This document shows positions 8,628 through 16,742 of a stretch of DNA of 16,742 nt, piece by piece. Origin of the DNA: Coprinopsis marcescibilis (Eukaryota > Basidiomycota > Agaricomycetes > Agaricales > Psathyrellaceae); the NCBI GenBank assembly GCA_004369085.1, contig ML210553.1, positions 1 through 16,742 on the forward strand, read 5' to 3'. The notes under the pieces were generated by a model. That model searched no databases and was not told where the DNA came from. It saw nothing but the letters and a program-made list of their open reading frames with translations. A program made the position numbers and the translations under genes. Position 1 is the stretch's first letter; every line of letters begins with the position of its first letter.

Positions 8628-9410
8628 ATGTCACCAAACCCACCGACGGAGGATCCAAACAAGAAGAAGAAGAAGAAGAAGAAGGGCTGGGGCAACCCTC
8701 CCCCATTCTCCGATCGCTGGAGGCAAGAGGTCATGGGACACGAAGCAGAAACGGCATTGTCAAGCTCCAGCGAGTATTTGCCGCCGTCCAAGAGGATGAG
8801 GTTGACCGACGAAGAGTACGAGAACAGGAACTTTGCTAGCACTTCCACCCGGATTCTTCCACAGAGAAGGGCGAGGGCGGAAGTGCTGTTGCAAGAGCCA
8901 GAGCAGCAGGAGGAGAACGAGATCGAGATGGATAAAAGCCCAACCCCTCCCCCAGACGACAGAGCGGATTGGGAAAAGTTCATTGGAAAACGATGGAGTC
9001 GGAAGCCTAACACGATCATGATGGAAAGTGCAGAAGACAAGGCGAAGCGGCTGGGGGTCATGGCACACTGGCACGGAAAGTTTAATCACGTCAGTGAGTG
9101 ACTTTTACCAGTGTTTTGTGTTTCCCAAAAAGCTCATGATTTGCTAGATAACTCGCCAAGGGTATATTATGCCAGCGAGGAAGATCATAGGAGTGACTGG
9201 CCAAACCCAAGGAAGGAGGAACGGGCTGGCATAATCGAGGATGATGCTGTGTCTTCCTGTAGGTGGACATGCACTCTTTTCTCTACTCTGAACATTAACA
9301 TTACGCTAGGGCATTCAAGCACACAATATCAAAATCTTTGCTACGGTCTTGTGAATTCACGCGACGACCGTGGGTTTAGCGATGTACCCAGGCTTCTTGA
9401 AGAGGATTAG
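8628..9410 (+). CDS. Gene J: charged, poly-Lys protein, 225 aa, unknown
   Basis: I do not recognise a family. The exons are 8628-9093, 9148-9258 and 9310-9410, joined by 54- and 51-nt introns. The second intron is a multiple of three and has no in-frame stop, so retention would add 17 residues without breaking the frame. The N-terminus carries eight consecutive lysines encoded by (AAG)8 at 8661-8684, then Pro-rich sequence, and PPSKRMRL, a nuclear-localisation-like cluster. The middle is acidic and Gln/Glu-rich, and only the DWEKFIGKRW region looks folded. The protein is probably largely disordered and possibly nuclear. It converges on gene B, with just 24 bp between the two stop codons. Confidence 0.6.
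8661..8684 (+). repeat. (AAG)8 microsatellite coding poly-lysine
   Basis: Eight perfect AAG triplets in frame in gene J encode eight lysines. Triplet slippage would change only the number of lysines. Confidence 0.9.
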
Positions 9411-9434
9411 TGATTCTCTCAATTAATGTACAAT

Positions 9435-10691
9435 TCATAGCTCCTTTGGCTGAGTTGCGGTGAGGTCAATTACATGTTTGATGGCAGATTTGGTCTTTTT
9501 GCTAGGCCGAGGTTGTGGGGTAGGAGATTCGGATGGACGGTAGGATCTGCTGCCGGTGGAAAGAAGCTCTGGAGTCTTGTACAAAAAAGCGGGCAACAGA
9601 GCCTGCGTGCGTCCTTGTGTATCCACATACGAAATTCCTGGCGACAGAGCCGGCGTGGGTCCTTGCGTATCCACATATGAAAAAGCGGGTGACAGAGCCG
9701 GCGTGGGTCCTTGCGTATCCGCATACGAAAGACCGGGCGACAGAGCCGGCGTGGGTCCTTGTGGGTCTCTCTCGTTGGACGTCGACGCCCCTGCCCCGTA
9801 CCAGACATTCTCCAAGCTAGGGGAAGAGGTCTGGCGAAATGTCAGACAGCTAGACCTGGAGAGGCACGGCACTATAAACTTACGGTGACGCACAAATAAT
9901 CATACCACTGCATGCTGTTGGGTGACGGGTGTGGCAAGCGTTTCGGGGGACCAGATGGGTACCGAGTGTCGATCTCCCTCCAAGAGCTTCCCCACTTTTT
10001 CCAGTCATCCGCCGGCCAGTCCAGGACCCGCCAGGTATGGCATTGGGCAGGGTGCATCAACTGCAAGTCGGCAGCAGAGCTGATCATTTCCCGGCAAAAT
10101 GGGCATTCGAAATCACCTCGCCTGTTTCGATGAAGATCCAGAGGCACAGTGCAGTGCGGTATCACAATCTGAACAATAGATACAACGCAGTTTTGATAGT
10201 GCTCATTGCTGTCCCCTGGCCAGCCGCATTCATGGAAGCTAGTAAATGGATCGTTTAGCCAAGGGTGAGCAAGGTTCCGCTCCACTCACTCGGACGATTG
10301 TTGCCCAGGGGTAGACTAGAACTGGATCAGCCGATGGACAACAGGTGCTGCGAGACAACCCACCCAGCCTTTGCAGTTTGAAATGTGGTCCCTCTATAGC
10401 GGTCAGACCTCTGGCGCTCACTTGGGAATATCTATGGCGCTTACTATGAGAGAAAAGGGACCTTGACACCTTTCATTGCAGAAAGGACATCCAAACACCT
10501 TGGGCTCGATTCTATGAGCGTACCGCGAGGCTGTAAAGTTGGGGGTTGGGACCTCCATGAACGTCATAACACAAATGTCGGCATGTTGAAAGGAATCGGT
10601 GGAAAACTTGCATTGAGCGCAGCTAGTCAAACCGCCTAAGCTCTAATTTTGATAGAACAAAGATCCAAGATGCTTACATCCTGTTGTTCAT
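9435..10691 (-). CDS. Gene B: quadruple C2HC finger protein with SIM-like tail, 332 aa
   Basis: There are six exons: 10691-10678, 10622-10445, 10393-10364, 10315-10290, 10238-9884 and 9830-9435. Introns are 48-55 nt and in phase. It is the paralogue of gene A: the first coding exon is tiny with phase 2 in both, exon 3 is exactly 30 nt in both, and fingers align. Ligands are C6/C9/H18/C22, C50/C53/H67/C71, (F84)/C87/H96/C100 and C128/C131/H145/C149. The first Cys of finger 3 is replaced by Phe, although an adjacent His85 might substitute. After the LDW motif (near residue 155) comes a disordered tail with four 16-residue TQGPTPALSP-type repeats, a basic SKKTK cluster, and VIDLT (321-325), which fits the consensus of a SUMO-interaction motif. 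Gene B has one intron that gene A lacks (10289-10239). Function is unknown; a nuclear adaptor is an inference. Confidence 0.75.
9590..9765. repeat. Coding minisatellite, 48-bp units, in gene B
   Basis: A 48-bp unit recurs about four times (for example at 9605 and 9653), encoding TQGPTPALSP plus a variable SYVD-type end on the minus strand. The telomere-side copy has diverged. The unit length is a multiple of three and every copy stays in frame. It forms the disordered Pro-rich linker between fingers and the SIM-like tail. Confidence 0.82.
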
Positions 10692-10796
10692 CTTAGGGTT
10701 AGGGAGCAAGAGAGAGAGAGAGGGGGGGGGGGGGGGCAAAGCTTTTTTTATAGTTAATCGGAGCACATTCTCACGCACGACTACTAATATACAATG
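10692..10796 (-). promoter_or_regulatory. Gene B promoter: TATA box, C15 tract and telomere repeats
   Basis: On the minus strand, going toward the gene, the order is TATAAAAAAA (10752-10743), a run of 15 C (10736-10722), (CT)n (10721-10709) and CCCTAACCCTAA (10704-10693). The start codon follows one base later at 10691. The telomere motif resembles teloboxes, which are bound by Myb-type telomere-repeat factors in fungi and plants. The homopurine/homopyrimidine tract could adopt triplex or quadruplex structures. Binding by any factor is an inference. Confidence 0.6.
10693..10704. repeat. Interstitial telomere repeat (TTAGGG)2
   Basis: Two perfect TTAGGG units on the plus strand, opposite in orientation to the chromosome end at the left edge, lie immediately upstream of the gene B start codon. 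Confidence 0.9.
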
Positions 10797-11589
10797 CTAT
10801 CGAACCCAGACCTGGAATGCACTTTCAATAGCGTGATCGTGCACCTCATTCCCATTATCAGGACAAACATGAAGGCCCTCACTCATGCGGGAGCTGCGCA
10901 CCATGGCCTTGTGCGCTTGGTCAAAGTCAAGGCCAAGATCCTCTGAGATCAATCTGGTGGCGACCCAAGGTAGCAGGAAGAACTGTTGAAACGCGAGTCC
11001 GGCGAGCGGGGTATCCTTGATTTCAATCACCGTCCTCCCAACGATAAGGGTGAGGCAAGACCCAATGATATAGGCGCCCAGATTTCCATAGCTAGAAAAT
11101 CGTTAGTCTTGCACAAACATAAGAATTAGACACGTACTATCCAGCATGCAGAGTCGGCTTACGACCAATGGGCATATCCGCCAGCTCGTTGTGTACAACA
11201 CTGTCGACCACCGATTCTTTCCCAACAACAAACGCGTCAATCTCACGAGAAAGTTCAAAGACGCGTGACGCCAGGGTTTCGAAATCAGGATGAAGGGGCC
11301 AGCCGTTCCTGTTGAAGGTGACCACACAGTCGTGCCGGGCGTTCTGTTTGGTGATGCCGAGGCATACAAGGCAGTTGGCGCGGAGAATGTCGACAAGGGG
11401 TGCACGGCTTTCGACAAGCATCGTACGCTGTTGAACCAGCCGTTCCAGGTGGGTATAGAGGGGGTAGTATGTAAAGTGCTGGTCTTCAGGGTGGCACCAG
11501 CGACACTTGAGCTTTGCAATCGTCAGTATACAAGGGCTGCAAGGGGACTACATCCGGCACACCTTGAAATCCTGGTGCCTGTATGCCAT
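10797..11589 (-). CDS. Gene D: RTC4-like domain protein, 231 aa
   Basis: There are three exons: 11589-11563, 11511-11138 and 11091-10797, with 51- and 46-nt introns in phase. An N-terminal CRWC...NCLVC pair (C12/C15, C56/C59) could bind zinc. Next come RNGWPLHPDFETLASRV and then AGYYGNLGAYII, and a C-terminal block with FQQFFLLPWVATRLI, SEDLGLDFDQA and SSRMSEG. This order (Cys pair, GWP, GYYG-LG, Q-F...L.P..A..LI.EDL..) is the pattern I know from fungal RTC4-like domains. These are named after yeast Rtc4, identified in a screen for restriction of telomere capping. The biochemical activity of the domain is not established. The whole protein is little more than the domain, unlike many longer fungal members. 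It is read toward gene B and lies behind gene E on the same strand. Confidence 0.7.
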
Positions 11590-11605
11590 ATTCTTGAGCT
11601 GAAGG

Positions 11606-11664
11606 GCGCATATACGCGCATATAAGAGGAAACAAGGCGCATATAAGCAGAAAGATAGCGCATA
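11606..11664 (-). promoter_or_regulatory. Repeated GCGCATATA motif upstream of gene D
   Basis: GCGCATATA occurs at 11606, 11616 and 11637, and GCGCATA again at 11658, all 17-75 bp upstream of the gene D start codon. On the coding strand they read TATATGCGC, so each also supplies a TATA-like core. A related GCGCATATTTAAAT lies upstream of gene E in the opposite orientation. They may be binding sites for a shared regulator or a cluster of core-promoter elements. Confidence 0.5.
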
Positions 11665-11883
11665 CAACCAGCAAAACCTACCAGACTCTGCTTCCTCGAC
11701 CCTTGGGCTATGAAAGAAACCATGGATTAGCCATCGCGGACATTCACCGGTGATTTCAAAGGACCTTTTTGTGGGGGCTGGGCAATGGGGGAAACGGAAA
11801 AGAGTGCAAGCGATGGGTTCTGTTCAAAAAGGCTTTTAATAGCCGCCCACAAGAGGTTTCGAGCTCCGCTCGAATAATTTAAT
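11665..11883. other. Spacer between genes D and E
   Basis: This is the 3' flank of gene E and distal promoter of gene D. It contains GGCTTTTAATAGCC, an imperfect inverted repeat near 11831. I see no gene here. Confidence 0.4.
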
Positions 11884-12520
11884 TCACATATCATCGTAAA
11901 CACGATCCCCCATCATACAATACAGCTCCTTGTAGCTATCTAGGTAAGATATCGCCTTGATATGTACAACTGGAAGGCCATTGTGGTATTTTACTTCACC
12001 ACGCACGACCGACATTGCGAGATTGCCATCTGTAGGGCTGGAAACAGTGTCAAGAGTAGCCACAATGTAAAGAAAGCACGGACATGAACCACCGCAAATA
12101 TTCCTCCCAGCCAGAGTCGCAGTGAAGGCCCCCTATGATGATATCTCCCAAAGAATCATTTGTGAGCTCAAAGACGTAGACGGGCTCCAAGCCCTTGTCT
12201 TCCTGAGAGCATTTCCTGACCGATACAACTTGAGCAAAAAACGAAACCTGGCAATAGACTTTGAGCAGTGCCAAGCATTGGGAGCGATGCAACTCACATG
12301 GCGGAACTCATAGTCTGGCTTGCCATCCCTTTTACCAACAGCCCGGCCATCCACCTCGACAGATCCCAGCAGATCCCTGATGTTGACAAATATACCACAG
12401 GTCTGGCAAGTTCGATCAGCCAAGCCCACGCCTACCAACCAAGGTAACGCTCACACAGCTGGCATCGCAGCCACAGACAAGCTTATCGCTGAAAGGGCAG
12501 CTGCTGCAATCTTGCTGCAT
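11884..12520 (-). CDS. Gene E: single OB-fold protein, RPA32/Stn1-like, 159 aa
   Basis: There are four exons: 12520-12455, 12402-12298, 12247-12093 and 12037-11884. Introns are 50-55 nt and in phase. Residues 1-26 are Cys-rich (CSSC, CGC, CTCG), a possible metal site with a metallothionein-like look. From about residue 55 the chain follows the strand order of an OB fold: FFAQVVSVRK, then VYVFELTND, GDIIIGGL, MSVVRGEVKYHNGLPVV, HIKAISYLDSYKEL. The 'V.G.V...G..VV.I..I....E' ending is what I associate with RPA32/Stn1-type single-strand DNA-binding OB folds. The sequence is too short and diverged to choose between RPA2, Stn1, Ten1 or an unrelated OB protein. A winged-helix C-terminal domain, as in RPA2 and Stn1, is absent. 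If it binds single-stranded DNA, a role at telomeres would fit its position, but that is inference. Confidence 0.6.
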
Positions 12521-12834
12521 GGTGTGGGATGGATGAAAGGAGAGGGAGAGTGTTGAAAGCAGCAGGGGATTTAAATATGCGCTGAAATTTCCCTTCTCAC
12601 GGTCCCTCTCGCAGGGATCAGGACAAAAAGTACAACGCCGGCGCCTGGTCAAAACCGCCTAGACCTAAATTACAGTATATTGCATTTTAGATGTATATAC
12701 ACACTATGCTTTGATTTTCGAGAGAGATCCTGGGGGGAGGGGGGGGAGTACAAGACTTGGTTGGGAACAGCGGGGGACCAAGGGATACGATAAAAAGCCA
12801 AGTTCTCACGGCGGTCCCTCTCACCTCTCCCACC
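12521..12834. promoter_or_regulatory. Divergent promoter region of genes E and F
   Basis: Genes E (minus) and F (plus) diverge from here. On the minus strand TATTTAAAT (12577-12569) lies about 50 bp upstream of the gene E ATG, followed by a C/T-rich leader. On the plus strand GATACGATAAAAAGCC (about 12784-12799) precedes the gene F ATG by roughly 40 bp. A G-rich run (GGGGGGAGGGGGGGAG) sits near 12731-12747. No gene lies in between. Confidence 0.55.
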
Positions 12835-14272
12835 ATGGACGCCCTTTCTGAATTGGCTACAGCAACCCGAAAGGCAGCACTGCTAGGCAAACGGGTCCGA
12901 GAATGGAGGGACTCGCTCGACGGTTCAACCCCAGACGAGGCAAAACCGGATATCGAACGGATCATGAGATACAAGCGCCAAATCTCCACTACCTTGGCGG
13001 GCCTGGGCGCCTTGAGCGAATACGGCGAAGAAACGGATGGCAGGATCACTGACGACGGTATTTTCAACCGCTTTCTCTACTACCGCCTTGATTCAAAACC
13101 CGCCTAGAATCTGGGAGCCAAGGTAACCGTCCCAATCCAAAGCTTGTCAGGGAGGAAAAGCGACGAGAGGTAAGGAGATGAATATGCACCATTGTCAGCT
13201 ACATCTCACCCCTGCTGCATAGAAACTTGAGGAAGCGATGACCAAGATTGTCACCTCCTTGGACGATGTTGACATCACCTTCAGAAGCGCCATGTCCGGG
13301 ATCGCCTCTGTCACCCAGGGCGGGCAGTTTGATACCGAGGTTTTGGCACTCTCCAAGCTCCATGTAATTTGGCCTGCAGTCTCTGATGCGCAGGTCCATC
13401 GGGAGATACAGATCCTGAGCCCCAAGACCTATGCACCGAGTGACTTTAACGAGGAAATCCAAGCAGCCCTTGCAGAGGGGAGCGAGCTCAAAAAGGCGGT
13501 TGCGCTGAGACAGGTAGGCCCCAGTTCTCTCACCAGTGGGGTTAGTGCTAAACCCCATTGAAAGATCATCCATCGCACCTCGCAATCCTCGGCGATTGGC
13601 AGATGGTGCGAAAACGTCATTGGGGGCATGCTGCAGATAATGTATGCAAAGTATCTTGTCCAAAAGCAAAGACGCTTCCTTGGCCAGATCATCACCGCCA
13701 CTTTTGAAAAAGTCTATGCGGCAGAGTTGGCCGTTTGGAGGCTAAGAACGGATGGAAGGACGCTGGAGAAAAAGGCCAAGCGCGAGTTTAGGAAAAAGGA
13801 GGTAAAGCTGCACCGACAACAGGCAACCTATCTCCGTCTATACCAGAGGGTGAGCCACTTTTGCTGCCTCTTTTGCACTAGTCTGACACGGCCTCAGTTT
13901 GGCGCTAGCGCCCTCATACAGACCGTCTTGATACCGGCCACTGCTGGCACCCTTACCAAGAGGTCTTCACTCTACTCGCACCTAACCCTTGCATTCTACA
14001 ACAAGATCAATAGAGAAATAGATCAGAGCACCCAAGGGTTCGCTGACAAGTGGAGAGAGAGGTACGGGGCTCCAGAGGATCATCCCCTTGTGCTTGTCCT
14101 CCGTAATTGGAGAAGGACGAGCCACGACTCTGGCAGGGCCTTGATTCTGCAAATCTTGCGGATCTCGCTGGGAAACGATACTTTTGAATGGGCCAGCAAG
14201 TGGTTCGAGGATAACGACCCGTCTTTGAGAAGCGAGGTAGAGGAAGATGATGGCACCGAGGAAGAAGATTAG
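12835..14272 (+). CDS. Gene F: unknown helical protein with acidic tail, 411 aa
   Basis: I do not recognise a family. There are five exons: 12835-13057, 13108-13169, 13223-13513, 13565-13849 and 13898-14272. All introns are 48-53 nt and in phase; the second exon is just 62 nt and was found because it alone restores the frame. The protein is almost entirely helical in character. A basic linker (NPKLVREEKRREKLEE) follows the first helix bundle. Then come a segment with WPAVSDAQVHREIQIL, a Lys/Arg-rich helix (LEKKAKREFRKKEVKLHR) and a C-terminal bundle. It ends in about 20 mostly acidic residues (EVEEDDGTEEED). No signal peptide or membrane segment is seen. The basic helix plus acidic tail suggest a nuclear or chromatin protein, which is inference only. 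Gene G follows 57 bp downstream on the same strand. Confidence 0.7.
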
Positions 14273-14329
14273 GGGATTCTATATAATCAGCCTTCCTTGT
14301 AAACCGTACCATGACCTCCAATTCAAACC

Positions 14330-14670
14330 ATGCCGTTGACGTACAAAGATACAACTGGTGAGAACGGTGCCAGAGCCAACCGTCCCTCCTCGCCTAACCC
14401 CCCCCCTAAAGATCCCTCCAGGCCAGGAAAGATAATCCGCCAGTACTCTGCTGGATTCTACGAGGAATTTGGTGAGCTGGAAGGCTTTGGCGCCCAAGGA
14501 TCTCCATCTGACATCTTTTCCCAGACGCAGGCGGCCCGCCTCCTCGGAACACGCTTGGGAGAGACCACCCAGGACTGTACCCCGACTTTGCAAACTGGAT
14601 TGCTGCCACTTGCAACCACCAGACTCCCAGCAAGACCGACTACAAGGCTCAGGGGTTGACTAGAAAGTAG
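14330..14670 (+). CDS. Gene G: small unknown protein, 77 or 95 aa
   Basis: The exons are 14330-14357, 14412-14471 and 14525-14670. The second intron (53 nt, GTGAGC, CTGAC, CCCAG) is required for the protein-like ending YPDFANWIAATCNHQTPSK. The first candidate intron (14358-14411, GTGAGA, CTAAC, AAG) is 54 nt and free of stops, so splicing gives 77 residues and retention 95 residues with a Pro-rich insert. An upstream ATG at 14311 opens an overlapping short frame and could act as an upstream ORF. The protein is basic, with GKIIRQYSAGFYEEF as its best-formed helix. I know of no family. AATAAA at 14689-14694 may serve its 3' end. Confidence 0.55.
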
Positions 14671-14998
14671 CCTAGAATGCCCGCTGAAAATAAACCTGCC
14701 TCTGTTTCCTCCCTGCTGGATGAGCAAACAGAGTACTGTAAGCGAGCATGTGACTTTTTTTAAAGCAAGGGTGATTAAAGGATTGAAAAGTGTTTGGCAA
14801 CTATAGAAAGTATTTCCCTTGTTCCAAAGAGATGCCACCTGATTGGTGCGGGGACAGCCAATACGATGAGGCTGGGAAATATATTGGGATCCCAAGAAAT
14901 GGCTTCCACTCTTGCAAGTACTTTTTTGGGGGTTTTTGTTTGTTTAGATCTTAATTGTTTTGGTACTAGGTAGACTGGAGCAAGGATAAATTGGGGAA
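14671..14998. other. Convergent 3' region between genes G and H
   Basis: No gene is visible. AATAAA at 14689 lies 19 bp after the gene G stop. The rest is AT-rich with T8 and T6-G5-T5 tracts, consistent with overlapping or facing 3' UTRs of G (plus) and H (minus). I see no repeat or hairpin of note. Confidence 0.5.
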
Positions 14999-16742
14999 TC
15001 AGGTGCAGGGAGGAGCTTCAGGTACAGAGGACAAGTAGTGAGAAAAAGTAGCATAGTATAGACCTTTAACTAGCTCTTTCCACAGCAATTCAAGCCTGGC
15101 TTCAGACTCTTCATGCGCAAACCAGTCCGTACTCGTCCCTCTGTGAACCTCGTTAACAAAGTAATGGTACTTGCCATCAGCTGCACTCTTGTAAATGCTC
15201 ATGTCCATCCTGGCAAACAGCCGAAGGCCAGAGCGCAGTGGATGTTTTCGCTCCTCTACCAGGATCAGCTTGTCAAGGTAGTTTACCGCCTCCAGTTCCC
15301 ATTCTCGAGAGGCGTCTGCAACAGAAGCAGAGCTCTTGCGAACACCCCAGTTCAAAACCTGGTCGTCGCTGCAAGCCATCAGTCACTAACCCCCCATCTT
15401 CAGAGCTCCATCACTCACTCCAGATTGGCAATAGGGGGTAAAAGTGGCTCCTCCCAGCTGAATCCGTCCCCCGGTCCGCCAAGCGGGGTGGTCGACACCA
15501 CCCGCAGAACGTTGCCCCTGATGATGAACACCCTGATTTCCACGCACTGTGTCAACTCTCTGACATAGGGCTGGACCAACCACTTTGGTCGAGGAAACAG
15601 CAAGGACTTGCCACCCAATGGAGCACCAGTCTGTCTGTCCCAGTACCTGGCTTCCTCCTTCCGAATCTCCTTCATCCTCTTCTCCGAATCTCCGTAGCTC
15701 GACCCTGGCAAAAAAACATGCTTCCCGCAGTCGGAAAAGTCGCGCTTTAGGACCGCCTGGAACCCTTGGACGCAGATCCGTTGCAACCACTGCTTCTCCT
15801 CTTCCTCATCCGCCAGGACAATGCTCTGCGGCGGATCCTTTCCGAGACTGAGAGATGCGTAGCGTAGGTGGTGATTCAGTCGAATCTTGGAAGACCGGAT
15901 GTACATCTCGGATGGATTGGGCCAGACAGTGATTCCCTCTGATAGCTTTGCCAGGTACAGAAACACTGCTTGGTAGCTAGCAATATCCAGTCGTTGGTTT
16001 CTGCATTCAGAGGGTAAGATCATTGCTCTTGGGGATAGGAAGAGAACGACTTGCGAGATGTCAACGTCCCAATCAATTCCTCCGTAGACAATATCCGCCA
16101 GTTCAAGTGCCTCCCTGTCCCTTGATCCTAGGCATGCCTTTACCAGTCTGTCCTGGTCCCAAACCTCAATTTCCCAAGCATCCGGCTCCTTTGCCATCTG
16201 CAGAATAGGCCCAAGCTTTTTACAAAAATGACGTTTTGGTGCTCGCAAGGAAGAAATAGACTTGGTTACTCACCCAAGCGTTGAACTGGTATGCCCTGTT
16301 CTCCCACTTGAAGAACGAGTTTGAAGGAATACGCTGGTTCTCGTCTTGGCCCATCAGTCTAATGACCTTGTTGACTGCAGGGGAGGGCCGTCCTTTGACC
16401 GACGCGGTATGTGAGCCGGAACCTGATTTGATCCTCCACTCGTCAGCTGCTACCACGATAATCTTCTGGCGCTTATCGAAGAGGCAGCATTCAGGAAAGC
16501 CAGCTACCAACCCAACCCAGGGCCAAGTCTTGACCCCTAGAGAATGGGATGAAAGGAATTCCACCGTCGACAATGTTTCTGGTTGAGCCGGAGGGTACAG
16601 ACGTCTATAAGCAGGAAGGGATGCCAGATCCATGATAGAGCCCAACTGTGCTGGGAAAGCTTCCGTACGAACGATAGGTGGTGGGTCAATGACATTCTCA
16701 AGCCGTCTTTGATCCAGGCACATGGAAAGCGGAATGTCAGTT
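14999..16742 (-). CDS. Gene H: ATP-grasp-like protein, paralogue of gene C, at least 538 aa
   Basis: The exons are (16742)16723-16274, 16215-15419 and 15368-14999, with 58- and 50-nt introns in phase. The frame stays open upstream of the ATG at 16723 to the window edge, so the gene may begin outside. ATP-grasp features, numbered from that ATG, are AVLKRD-S-CGKH with K307 as the likely ATP lysine, WLVQPYVREL at about 362-371, EIRVFIIRG at about 376-384, and RMDMS with D471 followed by YFVNEVHRG with E489. The last two are candidate metal ligands. Intron positions before LGPILQ and before the last exon match gene C in place and phase, but H lacks one intron and the whole Pro-rich insertion. An alternative acceptor at 16198 would remove six residues; the alignment with gene C (MGIALQ) favours 16216. 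The ligase substrate is unknown, and sequence identity to characterised ATP-grasp enzymes looks low. Confidence 0.72.

Noticed and set aside
14311..14361. ATG at 14311 as the gene G start
   Set aside because: Its frame meets a stop after 16 codons, and splicing the 14358-14411 intron also creates a stop; the ATG at 14330 gives a continuous protein.
1..16742. Transposable element or helicase gene of the kind common at fungal chromosome ends
   Set aside because: I looked for reverse-transcriptase, transposase and RecQ-like helicase motifs in the reconstructed proteins and open frames and saw none, nor any terminal inverted repeats.

Overview
This window is the end of a fungal chromosome. It opens with CCCTAA repeats, the C-rich strand of a TTAGGG telomere. 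Every gene I could reconstruct is split by short introns of 46-59 nt with GTRNGN-like donors, CTRAY-like branch points and AAG/CAG/TAG acceptors. That gene style points to a filamentous fungus. The family content (fungal 2OG-Fe(II) oxygenase, RTC4-like domain) suggests a basidiomycete, but I cannot name a species. All exon models below were built by hand from splice signals and reading-frame continuity; none is supported by transcripts.

Layout from the telomere inward: telomere tract (1-29); gene-free subtelomere to 416; gene K (-, 417-836, unknown, about 120 aa); gene A (-, 1033-2476, four C2HC zinc fingers); gene C (-, 2710-5629, ATP-grasp-like with a large Pro-rich repeat insertion); gene I (+, 5961-7369, 2OG-Fe(II) oxygenase); a repeat-rich stretch (7370-8627) with telomere-like palindromic repeats and a fresh 103-bp duplication; gene J (+, 8628-9410, charged, poly-Lys); gene B (-, 9435-10691, paralogue of A); gene D (-, 10797-11589, RTC4-like domain); gene E (-, 11884-12520, single OB-fold, RPA32/Stn1-like); gene F (+, 12835-14272, unknown helical protein with acidic tail); gene G (+, 14330-14670, small unknown); gene H (-, 14999 to the right edge, paralogue of C, probably cut off at its 5' end).

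Two gene families each occur twice, A/B and C/H. Intron positions and phases are partly conserved within each pair, so they are true duplicates that have since diverged. Several products look nuclear or telomere-related: the zinc-finger pair carries nuclear-localisation-like clusters and, in B, a SUMO-interaction-like VIDLT; D matches the pattern of the RTC4 (restriction of telomere capping) domain; E looks like an RPA32/Stn1-type OB fold. Gene B also has two telomere repeats two bases upstream of its start codon. A subtelomeric, telomere-themed gene set is the most interesting reading of this window. It is an inference from motifs and context, not a demonstrated system.
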